Origin: Glomus cerebriforme
Taxonomy: Eukaryota > Glomeromycota > Glomeromycetes > Glomerales > Glomeraceae
Assembly (NCBI GenBank): GCA_003550305.1
Contig: QKYT01000086.1
Coordinates: 1 to 21,570, forward strand
Direction of reading: 5' to 3'
Length of the DNA stretch: 21,570 bases
Shown here: positions 10,164 through 20,187 of the stretch, one piece after another
Layout of the letters: every line of letters begins with the position of its first letter
Position numbering within the stretch: position 1 is the stretch's first letter
The notes under the pieces: model-generated
What the model was told of the DNA's origin: nothing
What the model saw: the letters and a program-made list of their open reading frames with translations, nothing else
Database searches by the model: none
Made by a program: the position numbers and the translations under genes

Positions 10164-11774
10164 ATGTTAGCACCTACTACTTTTTTAAAGCAGAATAAAC
10201 CGAAGAAATGGACCAATACGCAAGCCGTGAGTTATATTTGTTGTTATTTATTTTAACTTTTTATAAAAAAACAAGAGAAATAAATAATAACAATCTGACA
10301 CTAGATGCTGATTTCTTATGTAGTAGCTTCGTCTCGTCGTAACTCGGCCGATTCTTCCGTTTCTACTGAGACTATGTCATCGCAAACAACGCCAACGCCG
10401 ATATCCACTACACCACCAACTCCTAACGAGTTTGATACACATATCACGCCGCCTCAGACAGCTGTTACAACGTCTCTTGTTTCTGACCAAGCTTCAAGAA
10501 CACAATCAGCTGATGGCAGTGCTAGTTCAAGTCATAGAGAATCAAAAAGACATGGTGCTAAACCTCCTCGTCAACTTCAATGTTATAATTGCGGTATAAA
10601 AAATACACCACTCTGGCGTCGAACACCAGATAGAATGCATTCACTTTGTAATGCATGTGGGTTATATTTCAAACAGTATCATGTTCATAGACCTTTACAT
10701 ATTATACACAAAACTAGAACAACCTCGGCAAAATCTTATCCTTATATTCTACCCGCTTCAAAAGATGAAGAAGAAGAAGATGAGGAAACTGAAGATGATA
10801 CTGATGTTATTATGGAAGATTATTCTGACCAGTCATCCTCGGAACAACCATTAGGGCAGGAATCAAATGGTGAAGAGGTAGCACCGGAATTAGGATCCAT
10901 CGATTCACCGACAAGAACACCGACACCTACCCGCTCAATATCAGCAGTTTCTGAAAATACATATATTCGTCCGACTGTAACGCAAACATCCACACCCGTT
11001 GCATCACCGACTATAAGACCTGCAAATATTTCATCAACAACTTTACCAAATACATCTTCTTTACCGCCTCCATCTTTACATTCTTCAAATATACCACCTG
11101 CACCACCTACCACGATACCACCATCCACAATATCATCAACGATGGCCGATATACAAATTCAATGTGCTAATTGCGGTCAAACACAGACACCCTTATGGCG
11201 AAAAAATGATAAAGGACAACCGTTGTGTAATGCTTGTGGATTGTATGCTAAATTGCATAATAGAGACCGTCCCATTGCTATGCGTAAGTCAAAAATTCAA
11301 CGTCGTCGTCGCGATTGGAATAAATATGGTCATATTGAAGATGGTCATAATACCGAAGATTCTATTGATGGCATAAATTCGTTGAATGGAAGTCCAATCT
11401 CTTCAAACAAATCTGTTGCTTATCATACTATTCTTCCTAATCAACATCAACGACCTATAATGCCAATGACTATGTCTCCAAGTCATATTGCACCTGCACT
11501 TTTAACTTTAGCTACAGCTGCTACTTGTCAACGTGAACAAATTCTGTTGGAAGAACAACGTCAACAACAACAACAGATGCAAGTAGATACAATGGATGAA
11601 CATAAAGATCAAAATCCTGTTCTTTCCACTTTCCTTACTCCACCATTTGATAATAACGATGAATCCAAGTTTAAATCTCTCGTAGATCAAATGTCTAGAA
11701 AGGAGAAGGAAGATGTTTTGAGATTTTTTGAAAGACGATGTGAAATTTTGAAAGAAGCTTTGGGAGACCCATAA
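10164..11774 (+). CDS. Two-finger GATA transcription factor
   Basis: A sequence-specific nuclear DNA-binding protein of the GATA family, about 510 residues in two exons (10164-10226 and 10305-11774). The short first exon is supported by a GTGAGT donor, a 78-bp intron ending CACTAG and phase-0 joining; the start is nevertheless uncertain, because another ATG at 10208 can be used with a second acceptor. In the main exon (numbered from 10305), finger 1 (C93, C96, C115, C118) has an 18-residue loop and finger 2 (C287, C290, C308, C311) the 17-residue loop, with the usual TPLWR and LCNACGLY motifs and a basic tail (KIQRRRRDW) after finger 2. The 170-residue linker is Ser/Thr/Pro-rich with one acidic run and contains no cysteine. 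The C-terminus ends in a charged helix (about 455-486), probably for dimerisation. Similar two-finger proteins include siderophore repressors such as Fep1 and SREA, but their cysteine-rich linker is missing, so an iron role is not supported. Confidence 0.9.
10227..10323 (+). other. Intron with two competing acceptors (10304 or 10323) in the GATA factor
   Basis: The donor gtgagt (10227) can pair with cactag (ending 10304) or atgtag (ending 10323). The acceptors are 19 nt apart. Each one keeps the main frame open only with a different upstream ATG: 10164 with the first acceptor, 10208 with the second. Confidence 0.55.
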
Positions 11775-13423
11775 TAGGCTAAAAATCAGTATTTAAAATT
11801 TCTTATTTTGTTTGTCTGTTAAAGTATTGCGGAGCTTTTGTTGATTGAGCGTTAACAACAGGTGCCAATAAAAATATGTGTTTTTTTTTACAATTTGAAG
11901 TCAAAATGAACATTATATACTGATTATTTTTTAGTTATTTTTTTACTTTATCAATTCAATCTCATGTTCCATTAAATTAAAGGAACATATCACATTATTC
12001 AGGTTATAATTATGGACTATCTTGAAAAACTTTATTGATAGAAAAACTTTACGTTATTGTTTACATCAATTATATATTATTTCCCTTTTTATCCCGAATC
12101 TTTTTTCGTTTTTAAAATTTGTTGTTCTTATTTCGCGAATAAAAATAAATATCAGTTTTTTATATGTATTGTAACGTATATCTTCTGAACTTAGTTTCAT
12201 TATTATATTTTTTTTTATCCATCCCCTCTTTTATTTTTTATTATTTGTGGTGGCAATTTGTGATCATTTCAATTTTTAGCCTGGTGTTTTTCAAAGATGA
12301 GAAACAAATTGTTACTGATAATAATTCTATTTTCCTTTTTTTTTCCTTTTTGGTTAAGAAATAAAATATTTAGTTAGATGTTCCCTTTTTTTTTTGTTTG
12401 AAACTTAATTTATTTATTTTATTTTATTTTTACTTTTCTTATATCACTAACAATATTAATTATTTTTATTTGAGAGAGAAGAGGATGTTAGTCAGTAAGT
12501 AGGTTTAGATAGTAAATTTTGATGTATTTTGATTTAGTTTGTACCGTTATATATATACACATTTATAAATTTTTTAGTAAATATTTTGAATTTATATAAG
12601 AGAAAGCTTCTTTTTTTTAATTTCGATAGCTTTTATTTATATTTAACATCATTATTATTTTTATTCTTATTTTTCTTTATTATTATTAGAGAATTCTTTT
12701 TTAAAATTTAACAATAATAGTTTTATTATGACATTATAATTAATATAATTTTTATAAATTCCGGTAAAAAAAAAAAAATTAGTAAAATATACAATGTTAG
12801 CATAAGAATTAATCTAAGCTTGATTGACTGCGGATTTCTCATCTATTTGATAAAAATTTCGAAATAATCTTAAAAATCTACATTTCAAATTTCAAATGTA
12901 AATGATTGTCATACGACTCCAATCATTCCGGCAAATAATCAAATAATGAATACTTCTTTGCATTAAATTGTTTCATAATATGCAGTGGTCCATGCCAATG
13001 GTTGCAGATCGAACTATTTTGTCGTGAAAGTGAAACAAATTTAATGTAAATTAGTGGTTCGGAAGTAGATCAATTCCATTTTATTGTATTTTTTTTTGAT
13101 ATATTAATATATATACTTTCTAGATAATTCCAGTGATAATGACGAAAAATTATAAATTTGGACAATTATTCAAAATATTGATTATTTAGGTTTAGGCCTT
13201 CTAATTATGGCATCATACAAACATCAAAAATTATCATGATAATCGGCCGTTGAAGGCGTTAAAGATCAAATTTAGGAGACAAAAAAGAATTAATAAAGAT
13301 AATTATAGATAAAGATAATCAAAACTGCGGTCATATGACTTGATTTTACATCCTCGTTAATTTTTGATTTCATATTATTTTTATTGTATTATTCAAAAAA
13401 AGAATAAATTGCTAAAAGTATTT
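11775..13423. other. Long AT-rich convergent spacer
   Basis: This 1.65-kb spacer lies between the 3' ends of the GATA factor and the MsrB gene. It is dominated by T-rich and A-rich runs; the short open frames in it are low-complexity and not credible. A less repetitive stretch around 12820-13260 has no recognisable coding or RNA content. Both 3' UTRs must lie here. Confidence 0.5.
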
Positions 13424-14238
13424 TTATTCCTTGTTTTCTGGGCTGAATTTAATACTAACACTATTCACACAATGTCGTTCATCAGCAGGTGTATGTTTCC
13501 ATCCTTCACCCTAAATAAAAAAATATATATATATATATAAATATATTTAAACTTCAAAACTAGCTTATCTATATTTTATCTTATAATACCTTGAAAACGT
13601 GACCTAAATGACCACCACATGAAGCACATGTGATTTCTGTTCTTTTCATTCCGTGAGAATTGTCTTCATTACGATTTACTGCACCTAATTTATCAAGAAA
13701 AAAAAATAAATAAATAACCTGGACAATATTAAGGAGTAAAAAATTATAGATTTCTTTAATTAATTACCGGGAATGGCATCAAAGAATGCAGGCCATCCAC
13801 ATCCTGAATCGAATTTTGTATCAGAAATATAAAGTGGTGTATTACACGCAGCGCAGCTAAAAACTCCTATTGTAAAGATAAGTATTTATTTATAAAACAA
13901 AACAAAAGAATTTGAATAATTTGATTGTGTTTACCTTTTTCATTGAATTTATTATATTCGCCAGAATGTGCCGCTTCAGTTCCTTTTTGTCGAATTATAC
14001 GAAATTGTTCTGGTGATAAGATCGCACGCCATTCTTCTTCTGAACGTTCATTTGACATTTTTTTATTTTTCGAAAAATTACGAGAATATTGAAATTGTAA
14101 TGGAATTAAATTACGATGAATGAAAAAATTTCTTTGAAATGATAAAGAAGTTATCAAAATTTTTTTTTTGAAAAATCGATTGAACATTGTGTTATATAAT
14201 GTAAAAGAGATTTTTATTTTATAAATATATTTAAACAT
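13424..14238 (-). CDS. Methionine-R-sulfoxide reductase (MsrB), probably mitochondrial
   Basis: Reduces methionine-R-sulfoxide in oxidised proteins, using thioredoxin. Exons 13935-14238, 13768-13866, 13590-13684 and 13424-13510 join in phase. The zinc site is formed by CAAC and CASC. The motif [10 protein letters not shown] carries the usual resolving cysteine, and [11 protein letters not shown] carries the catalytic cysteine near the C-terminus. Three in-frame starts exist. From 14238 the product is 194 residues; from 14187 it is 177 with an Arg/Lys/Phe-rich, acid-free leader typical of mitochondrial import; from 14058 (MSNERSEEE) it is a leaderless 134-residue enzyme of normal MsrB length. 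The start at 14187 looks most like a presequence, and internal starts could give dual location. The enzyme assignment is firm; the location is inferred. Confidence 0.93.
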
Positions 14239-14857
14239 AATTGGTTATCATGATTGCTATTGTAATGACAAATTTTATATTTCTTATTCAATGTATAAAA
14301 TTACTATATCTAGTTTATATCAATCATCATTTTCTCCCTAATGTTTGATTACAAATTTTCTCTTTAATGTATTATTATCATTTATATCAAAGAAAACTTT
14401 TAAAAAAAAAAAAAAAAAATAATAATTTCTATTATTCGTTGTATGGTTTATCTCAACAGTCAATACCACATAGTGGTAAGATTTAATTCAGAAAAGACAA
14501 GGAATATACAACGTTCTTAAAACTTTCATATTTCAACTAAGCCGAACTTCCCGAGAGGAAAGCTCAAAGCCTAAGTGAACATTAAAAGTTCCAAGTTTTA
14601 ATAAATGGTTCGTTGACTGGAAATATACACCACTATTTTTATTGTGTGCTTCCTTATGTCAATCGATAAATTTCCTATTCCCTGTTAAACAAGGGAGGAA
14701 TTTACCATCAAACCACTATGCAATATTAATTTGTGTAAATTTTGTTACTTTTATAAACAATTTAAAAAATTATGGGATTTGATCGCCTAATTTTTAAATA
14801 TCGCGGCCAGATTTACAACTTATCACATGATATTTTTAGTAAAATTAATATTTCCTA
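14239..14857. other. MsrB promoter and J-protein 3' flank
   Basis: A 619-bp spacer between two minus-strand genes. It holds an 18-A run near 14402-14419. The segment 14460-14700 is of mixed composition but has no credible open frame; I tried to fold it as a tRNA and found no acceptor stem or T-loop. Confidence 0.45.
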
Positions 14858-15658
14858 TTACTCCCTTAAAGGATTTAATACACTTGCACTATTACACACA
14901 TTTTGATCTTTAACTCCATTAGCATGAAGTAAATCTATCATCATTTCGGCTTTCTTTCGTTTTCCGAATAACTGACTCTCTCTTCTTGCGGCAGCTAAAT
15001 AATGTGCTGCTTTAAGATGATGTCTTTCCTCAGCAGCTCTCATCCGACCTATAGAACTCTCTAATCTCATATATTGAATTGCTACTCCAAATAACATTGC
15101 CGTAATTACAAAAGCTGCGAAATAAGGATTAGACATAAATCTTTCTGTTGTAGAAAATTCACCCTTGTAAGTATGATTATCTTCCCATCCTTGATAATGA
15201 GCATAATTTGAATTATACTTTGATCCTGTAAATCGACTTCCATAAGATATATTAGATGAAGTAGTGGCAGGCAAGTCCCAACCAACCCCAAATCTAAGAT
15301 ACATTTCTCTTTTATGTCGATTATTCAAAATCTCGTATGCATTCACTACTTTTCGAAATTGTTCCGGTGATTTATCATCACTCTTATCTGGGTGGTGTAT
15401 TTTAACTAATTCATAATATCTGCTTTTTATTTCTTCTTCGGATGCTGTTCTTGGTAACGCAAAAATGTCAAAAGGTGTCGGTGACGGTATTTTTGTCCAT
15501 TCCCTTAATTCATCGTTAGTTGTAACATAATGGCGATCGTGTTTATTGCTAAACGATTTTCTTGAAAAGGAATAGACTCCAGTTAGAATCGCACTCTTCT
15601 CATAAATGCATTTTGTAGAAAATGTTCTCGGAATTGGCAAAATTTTCAAAGAAACCAT
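14858..15658 (-). CDS. J-domain (DnaJ-like) protein with one membrane segment, probably mitochondrial
   Basis: A single-exon gene for a 266-residue Hsp70 co-chaperone. The N-terminus (1-48) is rich in Arg, Lys, Ser and hydrophobic residues with few acids, as in mitochondrial presequences. The J domain runs about 61-127, with helix II (EEEIKSRYYELVKIHH), the HPD tripeptide at 89-91 needed to stimulate Hsp70 ATPase, and helix III (FRKVVNAYEILNN). A Gly/Ser/Tyr-rich linker follows, then a hydrophobic segment at about 178-197 that should span a membrane, then a basic, Arg/Ala-rich C-terminal helix. There is no Cys-rich zinc domain, so it is a class C J protein. The layout resembles fungal mitochondrial Jid1-type proteins, but that identity is not certain. 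The gene is divergent from LSG1 with only 213 bp between the start codons. Confidence 0.85.
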   Translation of the reverse strand: MVSLKILPIPRTFSTKCIYEKSAILTGVYSFSRKSFSNKHDRHYVTTNDELREWTKIPSPTPFDIFALPRTASEEEIKSRYYELVKIHHPDKSDDKSPEQFRKVVNAYEILNNRHKREMYLRFGVGWDLPATTSSNISYGSRFTGSKYNSNYAHYQGWEDNHTYKGEFSTTERFMSNPYFAAFVITAMLFGVAIQYMRLESSIGRMRAAEERHHLKAAHYLAAARRESQLFGKRKKAEMMIDLLHANGVKDQNVCNSASVLNPLRE

Positions 15659-15871
15659 CTTCCTAAAACTTCGTGTTTTTTCCCGAACTATATTTTAATT
15701 AGTAATGAAATTTTCGATTACAAATTACAAAACGTTTTGTGTTAACTAGAAATAGAAAATGACAAATTAAGTTACACAACTATCTGTAAACATATAAAGA
15801 ATTTTGAATTCTTAGATCGAAAAAAAAAAAAAAACTTATTCCCTTTGTGAGTTGTTGAATTTAGTGAAATA
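15659..15871. promoter_or_regulatory. Short divergent promoter, J protein / LSG1
   Basis: Only 213 bp lie between the two start codons, so the core promoters of both genes must be here. A 14-A tract at about 15820-15833 sits just ahead of LSG1; poly(dA:dT) tracts commonly mark nucleosome-free fungal promoters. No specific factor site is claimed. Confidence 0.55.
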
Positions 15872-18575
15872 ATGCGTCCAAAATCAAAGAAAGATACAGG
15901 TCTTGGAAAAGCTATTATCAGAGATCGATTTAAAGGGAACACAAGACCAAGAGACGGCGATAATTCCTTGGTATTTATAATTAATAATTCTCATTTGAAT
16001 TTGAACGTATAGAACAAAATTTAAAGTATTTGTTAAATAGCATACTACAAATTTGGATGATGGGGCAAGTTGGACAAAATTACAATCCATAACTCAACAG
16101 CGTGATTTGGATGAATTTTTGAGTACAGCTCAATTGGCAGGAACTCAATTTACCGCCGGTAATTTTTTTGTCATTCTTTTAATGCTTAATTGCAAGGTAA
16201 TATGGAATAATCCAATATTTTAAACCGAATGACTCAGAATTATAATTAACTCATTATTTATAGAGAGGTTAAACATCAAGGTGGTAACAAACACTTACCA
16301 TAATCCTTTTCTTCTGAGTGCTGAAAAGGAGAAAGAAGTTTTGGCAAGACAAAAAGCTAATATAGACAGACTAGTAATACCAAGAAGGTATATCATATAA
16401 ATAAACAATATTTTCTAATTTGAACTGTTATTAATTTTATAATTTTGATTTTATTAGGCCAAGATGGGATAAAACCACTACACCTAGCCAATTAGAGCGA
16501 AATGAAAGAGATGTATTTTTACAGTGGAGACGTGATTTAGCATTGTATGCAATTAGCAATAATCTAAATGCTTGAATGCTTAGAATAAGATTAATAATTG
16601 TTTTGTAATCAATCATTAATAGTCTCCAAGAGCAAGATGAATTTCTTTTAACACCATTTGAACGTAATCTAGAAGTATGGCGTCAATTATGGCGCGTAAT
16701 TGAAAGATCAGATTTGGTGGTACAAATCGTTGATGCAAGAAATCCATTGTTTTTTCGATCAAAGGATTTGGAAAAATATGTCAAAGAGGTTGATAAAAAA
16801 AAGAAAAATTTATTATTAATTAATAAAGCGGATTTATTAAGTGATAATCAAAGGTGTGTGAACAAGAAAACCTTATATGATCATAAATCATTTAGGTAGA
16901 AGCAAACTTGAAATTATTTTCGGTTGAGTGACTAGTGTGAAATTCAAAAAAATTTATGGTGTTTATTATGCTATATTTAATAAGACGTATCTGGGCAGAT
17001 TATCTCGATTCGCAAGATATTCGATATATTTTCTTTTCTGCTGTTCTGGCACAAGAGAGGCTAGACCAAGAACAATTGAACGTGACAGCCGGTGACAATA
17101 TTAATACACCTGAATCTCATGATGATATTGATGCTGGAAGATGTTTTGTTAAAAATGTAAAATGAACATTTCGTATTCTTAAATTCTAAATCGACAAATA
17201 TATTAATTTTATTTTCATACTTAACAGGAGAATGTGGGAAATTTTTCTGATGGAAATATTTTATCGCTAATTGACAGAGATAAAGATGCATCCGAACATT
17301 CATCAAATAATTCACGAAGCTCTGAACACACTGATCACAATGTTGACAATAATGAAAAAGCACGTATTAGAACCACTACCGACTTAGTTTCTTTATTAGT
17401 TGCTGAAGCTCCAGACATTAAAGGTATACATCTCAAATATAAAATTAATAATTAAATTAAGCAATTTTATTTTAATAACGGTGCCTTCCCATAAAAGATT
17501 CTGCTGATCCGGATAAGAAACTAACAATTGGTTTGGTTGGGTATCCAAATGTTGGTAAATCCTCGACAATAAATGCTTTACTTGGAGAAAAACGAGTTTC
17601 TGTTTCATCAACTCCGGGAAAAACCAAGCATTTCCAAACCATTCATCTTTCACCTTCATTAATATTATGTGATTGTCCTGGATTAGTATTTCCAAATTTT
17701 GCTACTACAAATGCCGATATGGTCTGTAATGGAGTGTTACCGATTGATCAATTAAGAGAACACACTGGTCCTGTGGCATTAGTTGCGCAACGAATACCCA
17801 AATCCATCCTTGAAGTTATTTATGGTATCAAAATTCGTACTAAATCACCAGAAGAAGGTGGGAATGGTATACCAACAGCAGAAGAATTGTTGGTTGCATA
17901 TGCAGGTAATGTTGACTATTCAAGCAAGGTGATCACATAAATGCCGTTTAATAACGGATTCTTTATTATTATAATAATAATAATTAGGCGCGAGAGGATT
18001 CACGAAATCGGGGCACGGGAATCTTGACGAATCACGAGCAGCACGTTACATACTTAAGGATTATGTTAATGTATTATTCATTTCAAATTTCAAATTCTTT
18101 TTATTTATTATTTTTTTTTTTTCTCAAGATTAGTTTTTTTATATAGGGTAAACTTCCATTTTGTCATCCACCACTAACTGAAATATCCCCGGAGGAATTC
18201 AACGTGGAATTACATAATTTGAAATTATATACAAAAACAAAAAAGAAAATGACGTTACAGCCTTCATCCACTATAACATTGGATGACGATATATCAAAAT
18301 CTTTTACAAACCAAGTAAATATTAGTAAGAAATCTCAGGCACTTGATAAATCATTTTTTGGCAATCAAGCACTATTACCAAAAATTAAAGGGAAATATGC
18401 TGGTGAATTTAGTAGAGTTAAATTCTATCCTATTCATGGTAAACTTGATGATGGCGGAAAACTAATTGATGGAGGTTCACCTCCATCTGGTGTGAGTTTA
18501 TCATCTGTTAAAAAACATCATAAGAAAGGGAAAAAGAACGTGAAGAATCGTGGTGCAAATGGTTACGATATTTAA
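15872..18575 (+). CDS. LSG1: Large-subunit GTPase Lsg1 (60S ribosome maturation)
   Basis: A cytoplasmic GTPase of the circularly permuted YlqF/YawG family; Lsg1 releases the export adaptor Nmd3 from pre-60S subunits. Ten exons (15872-15970, 16041-16158, 16264-16387, 16458-16544, 16623-16853, 16985-17156, 17228-17423, 17498-17905, 17988-18070, 18147-18575) join in phase into about 648 residues, the usual length for the family. The permuted order is clear: G4 NKAD (about 210-213) comes before G1 GYPNVGKSS (about 357-365), then G2 around STPGKTKH and G3 DCPGL (401-405). The N-terminus (MRPKSKKDTGLGKAII, later NPFLLSAEKEKEV) matches Lsg1. An acidic, Ser/Asn-rich linker of about 120 residues separates G4 from G1. 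The C-terminus is Lys-rich (KKHHKKGKKNVKNR). Introns before 16985 and 17498 end in AAG rather than TAG or CAG. Confidence 0.95.
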
Positions 18576-18749
18576 TCACTAAATTAATTTTGTAATAACT
18601 AAATTTTTTAACTAACATAATAGGAATTACGAACTTTCAATTAAAATAATGAATAAATTTAATTTGATATTCATTAAATCAATTATTTAAATTTCTGTAA
18701 ATAGGTTTTTTATTAAAATGTTATCAATCACTTCCAAAGTATAATCGGA
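18576..18749. other. Short convergent spacer, LSG1 / RNase H2A
   Basis: Only 174 bp separate the stop codons of two converging genes. Their 3' UTRs probably overlap, so antisense transcript pairing is possible. Nothing else is visible. Confidence 0.5.
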
Positions 18750-19763
18750 TCACTTTTTCGCAAAATATTCTCTAATTGAAGGTATAGATGAGTCTCTTCT
18801 AATTGATTTTTTTCTTTTTTCACCGTTGTTCGTATCCTTTGTACCGGTTTTTGTCCTAGTATGAGCAATATCATTTTTAATAACCGATCTTTTTCTTTTA
18901 ATTGATGTTAATTGATTATCATCGTTCATATCTTCAAGGCCAGGCCAAGTAGGGTTATCGATTTGATTAAAGGAAATCAAGCCTTTGTCATAGAGAATTT
19001 GCCTTGCAGGTTTCCAATGCCATCTTACAATCGAAGGATAAAAACCAAAAAGATTCGGATTTACATTTCTTTCTAACCATAGTTTGGTTTTTTCATTAGG
19101 ATAACCAGAACCATATTTGTACAAGTCGGGGTCAGTTAAATTTTCTTCAATAAAATTCCAATCTCTTAATATATGATCACGAGTTACTTTAGCGCAAATA
19201 CTTGCCGCACTAACGATAGGAAACTTATCGTCAGCAGCTTTCGCAACAATTATTTCTCGTTGGGGAAATTTTGCTTCGAGTAACTTCCTATACTTTTCTG
19301 GTGGTCCAACTGTATCAACACAAATTTTTTTAATATTTACCCCAGTATTTATAACATCACATATTAGCTGTATAGTGGATATGTGAGATTGTTTGTTAAG
19401 GTTTATGTTATCCCGTATAGTCTTTGCTGAAATGTCTTGAGGCGATAAAGAACGTACCCCCCATCCAATATTATCTTGATTACATATAATACGTTGAAGT
19501 AATAGCTCCCTTTTATTTTCATTTAACTTTTTGCTGTCTTTATATTCCTCGTCTATCAACTTTTCATATTCGGAAATTAAGCAGTATGTAACTCCAAAAC
19601 ACATAGGACCAAGAACTGGACCTCGACCAGCCTCGTCGACGCCAAGAATGCATGGTTCCTTTGTCTTCATTAGTGTTTTTGGTGTCGGAGAGTAATACGT
19701 ATATGATTCGGTCATGGGTCCATTTCGAACCGAAGGCGCCTTATATTTGTTTTTGTCTTTCAT
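18750..19763 (-). CDS. RNASEH2A: Ribonuclease H2 catalytic subunit A
   Basis: Catalytic subunit of nuclear RNase H2, which cuts RNA in RNA-DNA hybrids and removes single ribonucleotides left in DNA by polymerases. It is a single-exon gene for 337 residues. The core is complete: GVDEAGRGPVLGPM with D43 and E44; DSKKL; CVDTVGPPEKY with D150; AKAADDKFPIVSAAS with D178, the expected fourth carboxylate; CAKVTRD; and GSGYP with the tyrosine (Y221) that recognises the ribose-DNA junction. About 75 residues beyond the core form a basic tail with several Lys/Arg clusters and end IPSIREYFAKK, which resembles a PCNA-binding motif. An MCB/E2F-like site pair sits about 90-110 bp upstream of the start. The B and C subunits are not in this window. 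Confidence 0.96.
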   Translation of the reverse strand: MKDKNKYKAPSVRNGPMTESYTYYSPTPKTLMKTKEPCILGVDEAGRGPVLGPMCFGVTYCLISEYEKLIDEEYKDSKKLNENKRELLLQRIICNQDNIGWGVRSLSPQDISAKTIRDNINLNKQSHISTIQLICDVINTGVNIKKICVDTVGPPEKYRKLLEAKFPQREIIVAKAADDKFPIVSAASICAKVTRDHILRDWNFIEENLTDPDLYKYGSGYPNEKTKLWLERNVNPNLFGFYPSIVRWHWKPARQILYDKGLISFNQIDNPTWPGLEDMNDDNQLTSIKRKRSVIKNDIAHTRTKTGTKDTNNGEKRKKSIRRDSSIPSIREYFAKK

Positions 19764-19854
19764 CCTGCGCGTAAAAGTTTTTTTAAATACGAGTTGATTA
19801 AAATGTTCAACATGCGAAATAAATCATAAGGTTATAAGAATCTTTCAGAGTGAG

Positions 19855-19870
19855 ACGCGTCAATTTCGCG
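19855..19870. promoter_or_regulatory. MCB-like ACGCGT plus E2F/SBF-like TTTCGCG
   Basis: ACGCGT (19855-19860), the MluI cell-cycle box of fungal MBF, is followed 3 bp later by TTTCGCG (19864-19870), an E2F/SBF-like word. Both lie about 90-110 bp upstream of the RNase H2A start. Fungal replication and repair genes are often controlled at G1/S through such sites. Confidence 0.45.
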
Positions 19871-20166
19871 TATTTATCATTAAATACTGCACGTTATTGA
19901 TTATTATCACGTGTCATTAATAAATCATTTTTTGTCTTTTTCATTTAGATCCTAAACTTCCCAGTTCCCAGTTCAGGATTCTTTTTTCTAGACCTTCGGG
20001 ATTTAAAAATAAAACGTTTATTTAAAGAACAAAAAAAACTTTACCTTAATACTCATAATATAAAAGAAAAAAAAAGAGCAATAGGAAAAGAAAGCCATAG
20101 AAAAGAATGTTTTTGTAAAATTACAGTACAATGTGCTATAATAAGGCTGAAACTGATTAAGAGGAG

Positions 20167-20187
20167 GTCTAGAACAAGAGTCTAGAC
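20167..20187. repeat. Small perfect hairpin
   Basis: GTCTAGA and TCTAGAC are perfect 7-bp arms around a 7-nt loop (ACAAGAG). The hairpin is isolated in AT-rich spacer and has no T-run that would mark it as a terminator. Confidence 0.5.

Noticed and set aside
10820..11128. Gly/Val-rich minus-strand frame antisense to the GATA factor
   Set aside because: It is the mirror of Ser/Thr/Pro-rich coding DNA on the plus strand and has no independent support.
12164..12364. 66-codon plus-strand open frame in the spacer after the GATA factor
   Set aside because: It encodes a Phe/Leu/Ile-rich string from T-rich DNA, with no motif, no splice context and no conserved look. It is best read as chance.
14520..14700. 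Possible tRNA or small RNA gene
   Set aside because: Mixed composition drew attention, but no acceptor stem, anticodon arm or T-loop could be assembled.
20167..20187. Transcription terminator
   Set aside because: The hairpin is perfect but short, has no T-run, and sits in a eukaryotic context where such terminators are not used.
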